Below, piece after piece: positions 25,626 to 35,017 of a stretch of 64,000 nucleotides of DNA (positions are counted from its first letter, which is position 1; each line of letters starts with the position of its first letter). Origin of the DNA: JBBSEX01 sp038239345. GTDB taxonomy: Bacteria; Acidobacteriota; Terriglobia; Bryobacterales; Bryobacteraceae. The notes under the pieces are model-generated. The model searched no databases. It was not told the origin of the DNA and was given only the letters and a program-made list of their open reading frames with translations. The stretch spans positions 6,459 to 70,458 of the forward strand of contig JBBSEX010000023.1 of NCBI GenBank assembly GCA_038239345.1. Reading direction: 5' to 3'. Made by a program: the position numbers and the translations under genes.

Positions 25626-26915
25626 TTAAGCTTGCACGATGGCTCGGCACTCGCCGAAGCCGATGCGAATGGCGGAGGCATTCTCGCAGTATCCGGTGAT
25701 AACTGCCTCATCGCCATCTTCCAGAAACTTCCTCGCTTCGCCCGTCGGTAACGTCAGCGGCTCCGCGCCGCGCCAAGTCAGTTCCAGCAGGCAACCGCGT
25801 GAATCCTTGGCCGCATTGCTGACGGTCCCACTGGCAAGCAGGTCCCCCGGACGCAGATTACAGCCATTGCTTGTATGATGTGTAACCAGTTGCGCCAGGG
25901 TCCAATACAGTTCCCGAAAGTGGGCCCGGCTGAGGCGTAATGGCGCGATCCCTTGCTCGCGCATCTTGCGCGAACAGATGCGAACTTCCAGCGTTAAGTC
26001 GATAGCACCGCCATCACGATCAATCGCGCCGTCCAAATAGGGTAACGGCTCCGGGTCACCTGCCGGCCGCGCTGGGCGGGGTACCCGATACGGTTCCAGG
26101 GCTTCCATCGTCACCACCCAGGGCGAGATCGTGGTTGCAAAACTCTTTGACAGAAACGGACCTAATGGTTGGTATTCCCAACTCTGTATATCGCGCGCCG
26201 ACCAATCGTTCACCAGGCACAGGCCAAAAATATGGCTACCAGCGTCCTCGATTGATACCGGCTTGCCAAGTTCATTGGCTACACCAATGAAAGCACCGAC
26301 CTCGCATTCGTAATCGAGAGATCTCGATAGCCCAAACGACGGCTTGCCCGAAGCCGCATCGAGTGTCTGTCCCATGGGACGCTGCACCGGTGTTCCGCTC
26401 GGAATAATCGAGGAGGCTCGTCCGTGATATCCGATAGGCACATGCTTGTAATTCGGGAGCAACGGATTATCCGGCCGGAACATGCTGCCGACGTTTGTCG
26501 CGTGATGGATGGATGCGTAGAAGTCGCTATAGTCGCCGATTCGAGTGGGCAGCAGCAGGGTGCATTCACTCATCGGTACCAGACACTGCTCGGGACGGCG
26601 CTCGGAATTTTCAGCCAGCAGCCCGCTTATTGCCCGGCGCAGCTCCGAAGAATGCACAAGACCGGCGGCCATCAGAAACGACAGGTCGTCCGCATCGCAA
26701 CCTTGCGCCACCGAATCGGAAAAGAAGCGCTCGTGGACGCAAGCTCTAAGATCCAGCACCATATTCCCGATCGCCACGCCCACCCGTGAACGATCGCTAC
26801 TTGCGGAAAGAAAAGTCGCGAATGGCAGATTCTGGATAGGAAAGTCGGTTCCCGGATTGTTCGCCGATTCGATCCAACTCTTCAGATTCCGGTCATGCGT
26901 CTCATTCAATGTCAT
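25626..26915 (-). CDS. fahA: fumarylacetoacetase
   Basis: 429 residues, close to the 420 of the mammalian enzyme. The N-terminal SH3-like domain (FPIQNLPFATFLSASSDRSR) is followed by the FAH fold. YSDFYASIHHATNVG holds the metal Asp and the catalytic His, LDYECEVGAFIG the two Glu metal ligands, and CLVNDWSARDIQSWEYQPLG the last Asp and the following Lys/Gln region. It hydrolyses fumarylacetoacetate to fumarate and acetoacetate, the last step of tyrosine and homogentisate breakdown. The upstream unknown gene ends 4 bases inside it (26912-26915), so the two are coupled. No other tyrosine-catabolism gene is in the window. Confidence 0.95.
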   Translation of the reverse strand: MTLNETHDRNLKSWIESANNPGTDFPIQNLPFATFLSASSDRSRVGVAIGNMVLDLRACVHERFFSDSVAQGCDADDLSFLMAAGLVHSSELRRAISGLLAENSERRPEQCLVPMSECTLLLPTRIGDYSDFYASIHHATNVGSMFRPDNPLLPNYKHVPIGYHGRASSIIPSGTPVQRPMGQTLDAASGKPSFGLSRSLDYECEVGAFIGVANELGKPVSIEDAGSHIFGLCLVNDWSARDIQSWEYQPLGPFLSKSFATTISPWVVTMEALEPYRVPRPARPAGDPEPLPYLDGAIDRDGGAIDLTLEVRICSRKMREQGIAPLRLSRAHFRELYWTLAQLVTHHTSNGCNLRPGDLLASGTVSNAAKDSRGCLLELTWRGAEPLTLPTGEARKFLEDGDEAVITGYCENASAIRIGFGECRAIVQA

Positions 26916-27769
26916 AACAAACCTAATTGACGTAGATCGCTCAGCGGCTCTTCGAAAGAGCAGGATCCGAAAGAGACGACGAACTCCCGCGCCCGCGCGA
27001 GCTCTTCAATCGTGATCACTTGATCGCGCCATTGTACCGACTCTTCTTCAAAGCGAAACTCCTGGAGTGAAGTCTCTTCCAGCAGGGTAAGTAATTCGCC
27101 AATGGTCGCTCCATTCGTAAAGAACGCGGCCGCTAGAAAGACGTTGAGAAAGCCGTGCATCGTCCCCGATGGGCTATTGGATTCGTAGGTCAACGGCCTT
27201 TCGCCGCGCAGAGGATGATGTAAACCGGCGGTTGCCTTGAAGGGCACGGATGACCGCTGGCAAGCCACCAGGAATCGCGCGATATCGGCGGACGTAGGGA
27301 AAGCGTCGGGAGTAATTCCACCGGTGCGAACCTTGGCCCGAAGCCCGCGCTCAGCCAGAGCTTCGATCACCGGCCGGGGATCGATGTCGATCGGCACTTC
27401 GACGTAAGCGGTCATTTGCTCGGGAATTTCACTTGGCGTGACGACAGATTTTATTTCAATGGTGTCTACCAGCAGGCGCGGATGCTTCTTATGAAATTCC
27501 GCAATGGTATTCCAGTCAGACGCGAGGCTGGAACCCGCCAGGCCGCTTAGATGGACGGGCTCCATTTCCCCTTGCAACGCGGCGCTTTCCGCGAACTCAT
27601 CCAAGCGCGAAATGGGAAGAACAAATCGCCCCAGCGCCCAACTATCCGGCTCCTCCAGGTAACGAAGATAATTCTCAGACGCCGCCTGCATGGAAAGACT
27701 TGATGGGGGAAATAATCCCGCATAGTCGATCGAGTGCGCGAGAAGTGTACGCAGCGAACCGATGATCAC
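26912..27769 (-). CDS. conserved hypothetical protein, probable TIM-barrel-like, coupled to fahA
   Basis: 285 residues from a GTG at 27769, no signal peptide. Alternating strands and helices are visible: TAYVEVPIDIDPRPVIEALA, GLRAKVRTGGITPDAFPTSA, DIARFLVACQRSSVPFKATA and GLHHPLRG. The GGI and GLHH stretches look like phosphate- or metal-binding loops of a barrel. The C-terminus has FRFEEESVQWRDQVITIEEL. I do not recognise a named family, but the overlap with fumarylacetoacetase argues for a role in the same pathway. An isomerase or lyase role would be guesswork. It starts 37 bases downstream of the RND outer-membrane gene and may be read from the same transcript. Confidence 0.75.
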   Translation of the reverse strand: MIIGSLRTLLAHSIDYAGLFPPSSLSMQAASENYLRYLEEPDSWALGRFVLPISRLDEFAESAALQGEMEPVHLSGLAGSSLASDWNTIAEFHKKHPRLLVDTIEIKSVVTPSEIPEQMTAYVEVPIDIDPRPVIEALAERGLRAKVRTGGITPDAFPTSADIARFLVACQRSSVPFKATAGLHHPLRGERPLTYESNSPSGTMHGFLNVFLAAAFFTNGATIGELLTLLEETSLQEFRFEEESVQWRDQVITIEELARAREFVVSFGSCSFEEPLSDLRQLGLL

Positions 27770-27806
27770 GACGATCAGTATATCGAGCGCATTTGCGGCG
27801 AAGGGT

Positions 27807-29204
27807 CTATTGCTGCCAGCCGCCGCCGAGCGCGCGATAAATGTTGACGATCGAAGTCAGTTCCTGACGCTGCAGCTGGGCCAGCGACAACTCACCCTGG
27901 AAAAGATTCCGTTCGGCGTCCAGTACCTGCAAGTAGCTATCCAGGCCGCCCTTGTAACGCAACGTCGAGAGCCGGTCGGTTTCCCGCAGAGCCTTCACCA
28001 GCAGTTCCTGTTGGGCGCGCTGTTCGGATGTTTTTCGCTTGTCGATCAGCGCGTCGGAGACTTCGCGAAATGCGGTCTGAATCGATTTTTGATAGGTCAG
28101 TACCGCCTCGCGTTGCTGCGCTTCCGTCAATCGTACGTTGCTGCGAATTCGTCCAGCATTGAAGATCGGCAACACAGCCGCGGGAGCAAAACTCCAGTCG
28201 CGGGCGTTTCCAGTAAAGAGGCTCGTAAGCGCCCGGCTCTGCCCGCCCAAAAAACTAGTGAGCGAAATCTGCGGGAAGTATTGCGCTTTGGCTGCGCCTA
28301 TCTGCGCATTGGCAGCCACAAGATTCTGCTCCGCCTGGCGGATGTCGGGACGGCGTTCCAGCAGGTCTGACGGTATCCCGGCCGGGACTTCCGGTGGCGA
28401 TGGGAATGCCTCCAGTGCCTTCCCGCGCGGGACACCCCCGGGGCTACCGCCAAGCAGGAGATTGATCGAATTCTCCGACTGGCCGACGGCCCGCTCCGTG
28501 GCGGCGATCTGCGCCGTAGCAGTGTAGAGGAACTGCTCCGCCTGGTGAACATCCAGCCCCGTCGCCACGCCACGGTTCTTTCTCAAAGTTGTAAGACGTA
28601 GCCCGTTCTCAGCGATGTCCCGTGTCTTACGGGCGATTTCTAATTCAAGATCCTGTTCGCGCAACTGCAGATAATTGTTGGTTACATCGCTCACCAGCAT
28701 TGTCACTACAGCGCGCCGGCCTTCTTCACTGGCGAAATATTGCGCGCGGGCCGATTCGGTAAGACGCCGCAGCCGGCCCCATACATCCAATTCCCAACTG
28801 AGAGTGAAGCCGGCCTGGGTATAACTTGAATCCAGACTGATGCCCGCCGGAATGAATCGATTGGGTCCCAGGCGCGAACCGCGGCTTACGTTGAAGGACG
28901 GGTTCGCATCGATATTCGGAAACAATTGCGAGCGCGTTATACCTAACTGAGCGCGGGCTTCCAGAACCCGTTCCGAGGCGATCCCCAAATCGAAGTTGCG
29001 CTGTAGAGCTGTCTTTACAAGCTCCGTGAGAACGTCATCGTGGAACAAGTCGAACCACTTCGTATCGGCGATAGATTGCGCGGATGGCGCAGTATCGCCT
29101 TTCAGTTGAACGGGGACATTCACGACGGGACGCTTATAATTGGGGCCCACCGCGCAGCTGGCAAGCAACAACGCCGATACGAAAAATAATGTGCGGAGTC
29201 TCAT
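27807..29204 (-). CDS. RND efflux outer-membrane lipoprotein (NodT/OprM type)
   Basis: 465 residues. A lipoprotein signal peptide ends in LLLASC with the lipidated C17, followed by AVGPNYKRPVVNVP, the standard start of NodT/OprM proteins. Two OEP repeats cover the rest, each with long helices (AQLGITRSQLFPNIDANPSF, NLVAANAQIGAAKAQYFPQI). It forms the trimeric channel through the outer membrane and periplasm for the RND pump encoded upstream; it overlaps the pump gene by 4 bases (29201-29204). Gene order adaptor-pump-channel on the minus strand is that of mexAB-oprM systems. Confidence 0.94.
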   Translation of the reverse strand: MRLRTLFFVSALLLASCAVGPNYKRPVVNVPVQLKGDTAPSAQSIADTKWFDLFHDDVLTELVKTALQRNFDLGIASERVLEARAQLGITRSQLFPNIDANPSFNVSRGSRLGPNRFIPAGISLDSSYTQAGFTLSWELDVWGRLRRLTESARAQYFASEEGRRAVVTMLVSDVTNNYLQLREQDLELEIARKTRDIAENGLRLTTLRKNRGVATGLDVHQAEQFLYTATAQIAATERAVGQSENSINLLLGGSPGGVPRGKALEAFPSPPEVPAGIPSDLLERRPDIRQAEQNLVAANAQIGAAKAQYFPQISLTSFLGGQSRALTSLFTGNARDWSFAPAAVLPIFNAGRIRSNVRLTEAQQREAVLTYQKSIQTAFREVSDALIDKRKTSEQRAQQELLVKALRETDRLSTLRYKGGLDSYLQVLDAERNLFQGELSLAQLQRQELTSIVNIYRALGGGWQQ

Positions 29205-32200
29205 ACAGTTCCTCCGGGCGCCGGAATCGGCTGTATCGGTTGCGGGGCTGGTTTCTTATGCCGCTCCGCGAAGCCCTGGATCACTACGTAGAGCACAGGC
29301 ACGAAAAAGATTGCCAGCAACGTAGCTGCATTCATGCCGCCGAATACCGTGGTGCCTAGCGCCCGGCGGGAAGAAGCTCCGGCCCCTGTTGCGAGCACCA
29401 GCGGCACGACACCGAGGATGAAGGCGAACGACGTCATTAGAATGGGACGCAACCGAAGATGCGCCGCCTCAATCGCCGCATCGTAAACCGACATGCCTTC
29501 ATCGTGGCGAAGCTTGGCGAACTCGACAATCAGAATCGCATTCTTGGCCGCGAGTCCGATGAGTGTAACGATGCCGATTTGGGTGTAAACGTCGTACGCG
29601 TATTTGCGCAGGAACACGGCGACCAGCGCGCCAAATAAGCCTAGGGGTACGGCCAGCACTACCGCAAAAGGAATCGCCCAGCTTTCATACAGCGCCGCGA
29701 GAAAGAGGAAAACCAGAATCCCGGCGAATCCAAAAATGAATCCCTCCTTGCCTTCGGCCAGCTTCTGCTGGAAGACTGTACCCGTCCACTCATAATTGAA
29801 TCCCTTGGGCAGACTCTGCTTAGCCACGCGTTCCATCGCCGCCGCGGCCTGCCCCGAGGTATATCCAGGGGCGGCTTGCCCGATCAATTTCGCGGTTCGG
29901 AAGCGGTTGTATCGATAAATTACTTCAGGCCCACTCATCGGCGTCACATGCACCAAAGTGCTGAGTGGAACCATATCGCCGCTCCCCGTTCGCACGTAGA
30001 ATCGATTCACGTCTTCAGGCCTGTAGCGATACTCGGGCTCGGCTTGCATCAGCACTTTCCATGTGCGGCTGAACCGGTTGAAGTCGTTGACGTAGAGGCC
30101 GCCTAGAAACGTCTGCAGAGCGTTATATACGTCCACCACCGGGATACCCAAGGTCTGAGCCTTGTCGGTATCCAGATCCACCTTGTACTGCGGCACGCTG
30201 TTCCGAAAGCTGTTGGCGATGTTGCCCAGCTCCGGTTGTTTGCGCGCGGCATCCACAAATGCTTCGCTGGCATCGGCCAGTTGACCAACTTCCTGGCCAC
30301 CCGTGTCTTCCAGCATGAACTCGAATCCGCCGGAAGTTCCCAATCCCAGAATCGGTGGCAATCCGAAGGCGAAAACAATAGCTCCTTCCACTTGCGAGAA
30401 ACGTCCCATGGCTTGGCCTATGATCGCGTTCAGTTGCTCTTCTTTCGTCTTGCGATCTTCCCAGGGCTTCAAAGTCGCGATCAGCGTCGACACGTTGGGA
30501 TTGTTGGTACTCGTGGTGATATCGAGGCCTCCGAACGTCGTGCAATCGGAAACTCCGGGCAGGCCGCGGACGATCTTTTCCACTTCTTCACTTACGCGCT
30601 GATTACGTTCCAGGGAAGCGCCATCCGGTAGCCGCACAGCGATGAAGAAGACGCCCTGATCTTCGTCCGGCAGAAATCCTCCGGGTAACGTCTTGAACAA
30701 ACCGCCAACAGCGAAGTAAAAAACGCCTAGAGCGACGAGGGCGAAAGCGGACCGGCGAATCAAAACCTTGACGCCTCCCAAATAACGATTCGTGGTCCAA
30801 TCGAAAGCGCGATTAAACACTCCGAAGAATCGGGCTAGTAATCCGCTGGATTTTTTGGCGGGACGCAGCAATAAGGAGCTGAGCGCCGGGCTCAACGACA
30901 GCGCGCTGAAGGCCGAGATCATTACCGAAGCGGCGATGGTAAGGGCGAATTGCCTGTAAATCTGCCCGCTGATTCCACCCAGGAACGCTACCGGGATGAA
31001 CACCGCGCCCAGAATAAACGCGATGGCGACAACAGGTCCGGATACCTCCTCCATCGCGCGAACAGTGGCGTCGCGCGGACTCATGCCTCGATCGATATTT
31101 AACTGCACCGCCTCCACCACAACGATGGCGTCGTCCACCACAATGCCAATAGCCAGCACCAGGCCAAACATACTGGTCATGTTGATGGTGAAGCCAAGCA
31201 ACGGGAATAGCGCGAAGGTCCCGATGATTGCTACCGGCACCGTTAATAGCGGGATCAACGTGGCGCGCCAGTTTTGCAGGAACACAAACACCACGACGAT
31301 TACCAGAAATACGGCTTCCAACAGCGTTTGAACCACATCGCTAATCGCCGCGCGCACGAAGCGCGTGGCATCGTAGGCGACTTTATATTCGATGCCGGCG
31401 GGGAAGCTCTTCTTCGCTTCTTCCATGAAGGCCCGCACGCGATTCCCAGTCTCCACGGCATTGGCGCCCGGGGCCAGATAGACGATCATCACCGCTGCCG
31501 GTTTACCGTTCAGTGAACTGAAGCTCTTGTAATCCTGCGCCCCCAACTCCACCCGTCCGATGTCCCGCACCCGCAGCAACGATCCGTCCGGTTGCGCACG
31601 CACGACAATGTCGTCGAATTGTTGCGGATCTATCAGCCTGCCGCTGGCGTTAATTGGATACTGAAAATCTGTTCCGTTTGGTACCGGCGGCTGCCCGATC
31701 GCCCCAGCCGGGTTCTGGCGATTCTGCGCCGAGATAGCGTTATTCACATCCGTCGCCGTCAATCCAAGCTTCGCCATCTTGTCAGGATTGATCCAAATAC
31801 GCATCCCGTAATTTTGCTGCGACGCCAGGCGCGTATCGCCCACTCCGGGAAGACTGCCCACCTTATCGATTAAATTAATGGTGACGAAGTTATTCAGAAA
31901 CAGCGAGTCATACCGTCCATCGGTGGCCGATACCGGAATCGCCATAAGGAACGCCGATGACACCTTCTTCACCGTGACGCCTTCCCGCTGTACTTCGGGC
32001 GGTAGAGACGGCAGAGCCAGGTTCACTTTGTTTTGCGTTTTGACCGTGGCCAGATCGATATTGGTACCCAACTCAAAAGTTACATCCAGAGTGAGAGTCC
32101 CGTCGTTAGAGCTGCGCGAGAAAAAATACAGCATTCCATCCAATCCCACCAACTGCTGCTCAATGGGTTGGGCCACGGTCTTTTCCAGATCAAGCGAGTT

Positions 32201-32356
32201 TCCGCCCCGATAATTGGCAATCACCTGAACAACCGGTGGTACCACTTCCGGATAAGTCGCGATAGGAAGAGTGGGAATGGAAACAAGACCGACAATGACA
32301 ATCACAATGGCAATCACCATCGCGAAGACGGGTCGGTCGATGAAAAATTTTGACAT
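29201..32356 (-). CDS. RND multidrug efflux pump, HAE1 family (AcrB type)
   Basis: 1051 residues, the normal AcrB length, beginning MSKFFIDRPVFAMVIAIVIV. Twelve membrane helices and two large periplasmic loops are evident. The proton-relay pair lies in helix 4 (GIVVDDAIVVVEAV), with the Lys in helix 10 (LAAKNAILIVEFAKLRH). The substrate-pocket segment AVMIVYLAPGANAVETGNRV and the C-terminal MTSFAFILGVVPLVLATGAG are standard. It exports hydrophobic and amphipathic drugs with proton influx. It overlaps the channel gene and is 2 bases from the adaptor gene, so the three form one operon. No local regulator is adjacent. Confidence 0.97.
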   Translation of the reverse strand: MSKFFIDRPVFAMVIAIVIVIVGLVSIPTLPIATYPEVVPPVVQVIANYRGGNSLDLEKTVAQPIEQQLVGLDGMLYFFSRSSNDGTLTLDVTFELGTNIDLATVKTQNKVNLALPSLPPEVQREGVTVKKVSSAFLMAIPVSATDGRYDSLFLNNFVTINLIDKVGSLPGVGDTRLASQQNYGMRIWINPDKMAKLGLTATDVNNAISAQNRQNPAGAIGQPPVPNGTDFQYPINASGRLIDPQQFDDIVVRAQPDGSLLRVRDIGRVELGAQDYKSFSSLNGKPAAVMIVYLAPGANAVETGNRVRAFMEEAKKSFPAGIEYKVAYDATRFVRAAISDVVQTLLEAVFLVIVVVFVFLQNWRATLIPLLTVPVAIIGTFALFPLLGFTINMTSMFGLVLAIGIVVDDAIVVVEAVQLNIDRGMSPRDATVRAMEEVSGPVVAIAFILGAVFIPVAFLGGISGQIYRQFALTIAASVMISAFSALSLSPALSSLLLRPAKKSSGLLARFFGVFNRAFDWTTNRYLGGVKVLIRRSAFALVALGVFYFAVGGLFKTLPGGFLPDEDQGVFFIAVRLPDGASLERNQRVSEEVEKIVRGLPGVSDCTTFGGLDITTSTNNPNVSTLIATLKPWEDRKTKEEQLNAIIGQAMGRFSQVEGAIVFAFGLPPILGLGTSGGFEFMLEDTGGQEVGQLADASEAFVDAARKQPELGNIANSFRNSVPQYKVDLDTDKAQTLGIPVVDVYNALQTFLGGLYVNDFNRFSRTWKVLMQAEPEYRYRPEDVNRFYVRTGSGDMVPLSTLVHVTPMSGPEVIYRYNRFRTAKLIGQAAPGYTSGQAAAAMERVAKQSLPKGFNYEWTGTVFQQKLAEGKEGFIFGFAGILVFLFLAALYESWAIPFAVVLAVPLGLFGALVAVFLRKYAYDVYTQIGIVTLIGLAAKNAILIVEFAKLRHDEGMSVYDAAIEAAHLRLRPILMTSFAFILGVVPLVLATGAGASSRRALGTTVFGGMNAATLLAIFFVPVLYVVIQGFAERHKKPAPQPIQPIPAPGGTV

Positions 32357-32358
32357 GA

Positions 32359-33672
32359 CTACCTCGCGCTCCGGGCCGCTTTGGGCGGGGGTGGAGGCTT
32401 ATAAGGTTGCGGATTTACGGTCGATCCCGGACGGGCCTTCTGCAGGCCCTCGACAATTACCTCGTCCCCCGGTTTCAAGCCTTGTTGGATTACCCAACGC
32501 TCGCCAACGCGTTCACCGACGACGATGCTGCGAGCTACAACAACCTTGTCCGCGCCAACAGTGAAGACCGATTGCAACCCTTGCGTTTCCTGGACCGCTC
32601 TCTGCGGAACCACCAAAACATTCTTTCGCTCCGCTGTCAATAAGCGGACCCGCCCAAATTGTCCCGGTAAAAGGTTGTGCAAAGGATTGGCGAACGTAGC
32701 CTGAATCTCCAGCGTCCCTGTTTTTGAGTCGACCTGATTCACGGTGTTCTGGACATGACCAGGCTGCGCATGAATCGTACCGTCAGCCAAAACTAACTGC
32801 ACCGGCAGCTGTTGCGCCGCGACTCTATCCGTGCGCCGCTGAAAAGCCAGGTATTCACTTTCGCTGACCTTGAAGCGAACCCAGATCGGATCCAGCGGTA
32901 CAACGGTAGTGAGCGGTTGCGCCGCGGTCTTCGTCACCAAGCCGCCGACCTGAATCAAACTATCGCCGATTCGCCCGCTGATGGGTGAATGGATCGTCGC
33001 ATATTCCAGATTGAGCTCCGCGGTGCGCAGGACAGCTTTATTTGATTCCACTTGGGCGCCCGTCGTGTCGATCTGCGCCCGAGCCGACAGCCGCGTTTGC
33101 TCGACATTGGCTTTTTTGGCATTGACATTCGCCTGGTTTGCCTGAAATGCGGCCAACGCATTATCCAGATCCTGTTGTGCCGCCGCTTCTTCCTTCACCA
33201 GCGGTTGCAAACGGTCTACATCCTGTTTGGCCTTTAGAAGATTTGCGTTCGCTTGGGCCAGATCGGCCTCGGCCTGAATCAACGCCACCTGCTTTTTGGC
33301 AAACTCCAAATTGGCTTCGCTCTGCGCTACGTCCCCCCGCGCTTTCGCTACGTCGGCTTGATAAGGACGCCGATCCAACTCATAGAGGGGTTGCCCGGCC
33401 TGGACGTCCGACCCGACTTGAAACAACCTCTGCTCGATATAGCCATCAACCCGCCCGCGAACTTCCACCATGTCGCGAGCGAACGTTTGCGCGGCATACT
33501 CGGTGTAAATCGGAACATCTTCGGGCTGCACGATCATTACGGCAACGGGCGGCGGTGGAAACGTAGGACCCGCCTTTGGACTCTCCCCTTTAGAACTGCA
33601 GGCGATGGAAAGGCACCACAGGGCGGTAACGGCACTAACCTGCAATGCGTTCCGGGTAGCGTGATAATTCAT
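32359..33672 (-). CDS. RND periplasmic adaptor lipoprotein (AcrA/MexA type)
   Basis: 437 residues. The lipoprotein signal peptide ends in LSIAC with C25; a good ribosome site (GAGGT) precedes the ATG at 33672. The first lipoyl half is VRGRVDGYIEQRLFQVGSDVQAGQPLYELD, a coiled-coil hairpin (about 110-215) is rich in Ala/Gln, and the second half is YATIHSPISGRIGDSLIQVGGLV. Beta-barrel and membrane-proximal domains follow, ending in a Pro-rich tail (PQPYKPPPPPKAARSAR). The hairpin is somewhat longer than in AcrA. It links the pump and the outer-membrane channel encoded downstream. Confidence 0.95.
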   Translation of the reverse strand: MNYHATRNALQVSAVTALWCLSIACSSKGESPKAGPTFPPPPVAVMIVQPEDVPIYTEYAAQTFARDMVEVRGRVDGYIEQRLFQVGSDVQAGQPLYELDRRPYQADVAKARGDVAQSEANLEFAKKQVALIQAEADLAQANANLLKAKQDVDRLQPLVKEEAAAQQDLDNALAAFQANQANVNAKKANVEQTRLSARAQIDTTGAQVESNKAVLRTAELNLEYATIHSPISGRIGDSLIQVGGLVTKTAAQPLTTVVPLDPIWVRFKVSESEYLAFQRRTDRVAAQQLPVQLVLADGTIHAQPGHVQNTVNQVDSKTGTLEIQATFANPLHNLLPGQFGRVRLLTAERKNVLVVPQRAVQETQGLQSVFTVGADKVVVARSIVVGERVGERWVIQQGLKPGDEVIVEGLQKARPGSTVNPQPYKPPPPPKAARSAR

Positions 33673-33712
33673 TCAAAACCTCACTTTTGTTATCTGCCCC
33701 GATGAATGTAAG

Positions 33713-33744
33713 GTGCATCGCATAGTGCCTCAAACCGTGCATCG
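33713..33744. repeat. direct repeat GTGCATCG in the divergent promoter region
   Basis: GTGCATCG occurs at 33713-33720 and again at 33737-33744, 24 bases apart, between the RND adaptor start and the PhyH start. The spacing of about two helical turns would suit an operator for the efflux operon, but the motif is short and no regulator gene is adjacent. The rest of this 203-base interval shows no other feature. Confidence 0.25.
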
Positions 33745-33875
33745 TTCCCAGACAAGCGTCTCGTTCAGTAGATGCGGGCATCGTGACAAAGGATGCGACA
33801 GGAGCGGGCGCTTAGGCACTACGGTCAGTAACCCGTTTGAAATTTAGACGCCGCCATAGTACGGTTACTCTAACG

Positions 33876-34663
33876 GTGAGCATCGGCGGGACTACTCGCG
33901 ATCATGCGCGACATTTGACCCAACTGCAAGAGGAAGGATTTTGCGTAATAAGCGGCTGCCTTTCCAGGAGTTTGCTCAGTGCCTGCCGGGTGGGGTTTTG
34001 GCCCATTCTTCTTGAATACATCAGCCGCAATGAAAACCGGCCGAACCGCGGGCCGCATCGCCACTGCCTGCCAATGCCCTTTGAGCCGCCGTGCTTTGCG
34101 CCGGAGTTCTTCTTCGACAGGCAGATAATCGCCATCGTCCGCGCGGCAATGGATGACAGGATCGTCGCCGACCAATGGTCTTGCGATGTGCCGTTGACCG
34201 GCTCAGTGCATCAGGAAGCGCACGTGGATTATCAACGCCCGCTGTTCGTCGAAGCACCCAATCTATTGCTGCCCACCTACATGCTGGCCGTCAGCTTTGG
34301 GCTGGATGAAGTCGCCTGCAGCGGCAGGAGGCACTACGATTGGTTGCATCGGGCGAGATTCCCATGCAGCCCGTGCCGTTAAGTCCGGGAGACGTCCTCA
34401 TTCGACAGCCGTGGGCTCTGCACCGGGGTACGCCTAACCAGACCACGATTCCCCGAGCGATGCTCACAATTCGCTACGTTCGCCGCTGGTATTCGGACAA
34501 TAGCCGCGATGCGAATGCAATCCTACTCGCCGTGGGGCAAGCACTCACGCCACAACAACGGGAGTTACTTCGTTTCTCAATTGGAGATTTATGCCAGTCG
34601 GTCCGGACAGGCAATCTCTTCGCTCTCCACTGGACAAACGGGTGCCTCGGTTGCTTCCTTTAA
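33876..34663 (+). pseudogene. broken phytanoyl-CoA dioxygenase (PhyH) family gene
   Basis: Two frames together give one PhyH-like protein. The first (GTG at 33876) carries LTQLEEGF-like N-terminus and HVDYQRPLF with the iron-binding HxD pair; it reads SFGLDEVACSG up to about 34322. The second begins before 34322 with RLQRQEALRLVASGEIPMQP, then SPGDVLIRQPWALHRGTPN (distal His ligand and the 2-oxoglutarate Arg region). Family members have some 12-14 residues between these parts (a typical NGP...GTH strand), absent here, so a deletion of roughly 40 bases that is not a multiple of three explains the shift. The enzyme class hydroxylates with Fe(II) and 2-oxoglutarate. The break makes activity unlikely. 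Confidence 0.7.
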
Positions 34664-35014
34664 GAGAGTGATCTGCGAGTGCACGATCTGGAAGCCATCG
34701 CCGGATACTTGTAAATAAACTTCCACGAATTTCGCGATGCTCACTCTTGACCATGCTTTAAACAGAGCACCGCTCAGTCGCGGTGGGCGGACCGTCTTCG
34801 GATCCGCGGTGTCATCAAAAACATCCACCGCCAACTCGAAATCCTTGTCTTTGGGCAACACCTGATTGTCGTCGCGAAACACGCGTTCCACCCGCACCGT
34901 CAGATTGCTGGGACCATATCCGGTAATCGGCGGCAACCCTGCCTTCACAACTCTGCATTGGGCGTGGATCGTTGCGTCCACACGGGCTTGTCGATACGCT
35001 TCCGGCGGCATCAT
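34589..35014 (-). CDS. hypothetical protein downstream of nusB
   Basis: 141 residues, no signal peptide or membrane segment. It contains DATIHAQCRVVKAGLPPITGYGPSNL and several beta-like stretches (TVRVERVFRDDNQVL, DFELAVDVFDD, VEVYLQVSGDGFQIVHSQI). No family is recognised; the pattern fits a small all-beta domain. It starts 3 bases after the nusB stop on the same strand and so probably belongs to the ribH-nusB operon. Its 3' end overlaps the convergent, decayed PhyH gene by 75 bases. Confidence 0.65.
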   Translation of the reverse strand: MMPPEAYRQARVDATIHAQCRVVKAGLPPITGYGPSNLTVRVERVFRDDNQVLPKDKDFELAVDVFDDTADPKTVRPPRLSGALFKAWSRVSIAKFVEVYLQVSGDGFQIVHSQITLLKEATEAPVCPVESEEIACPDRLA

Positions 35015-35017
35015 AAT

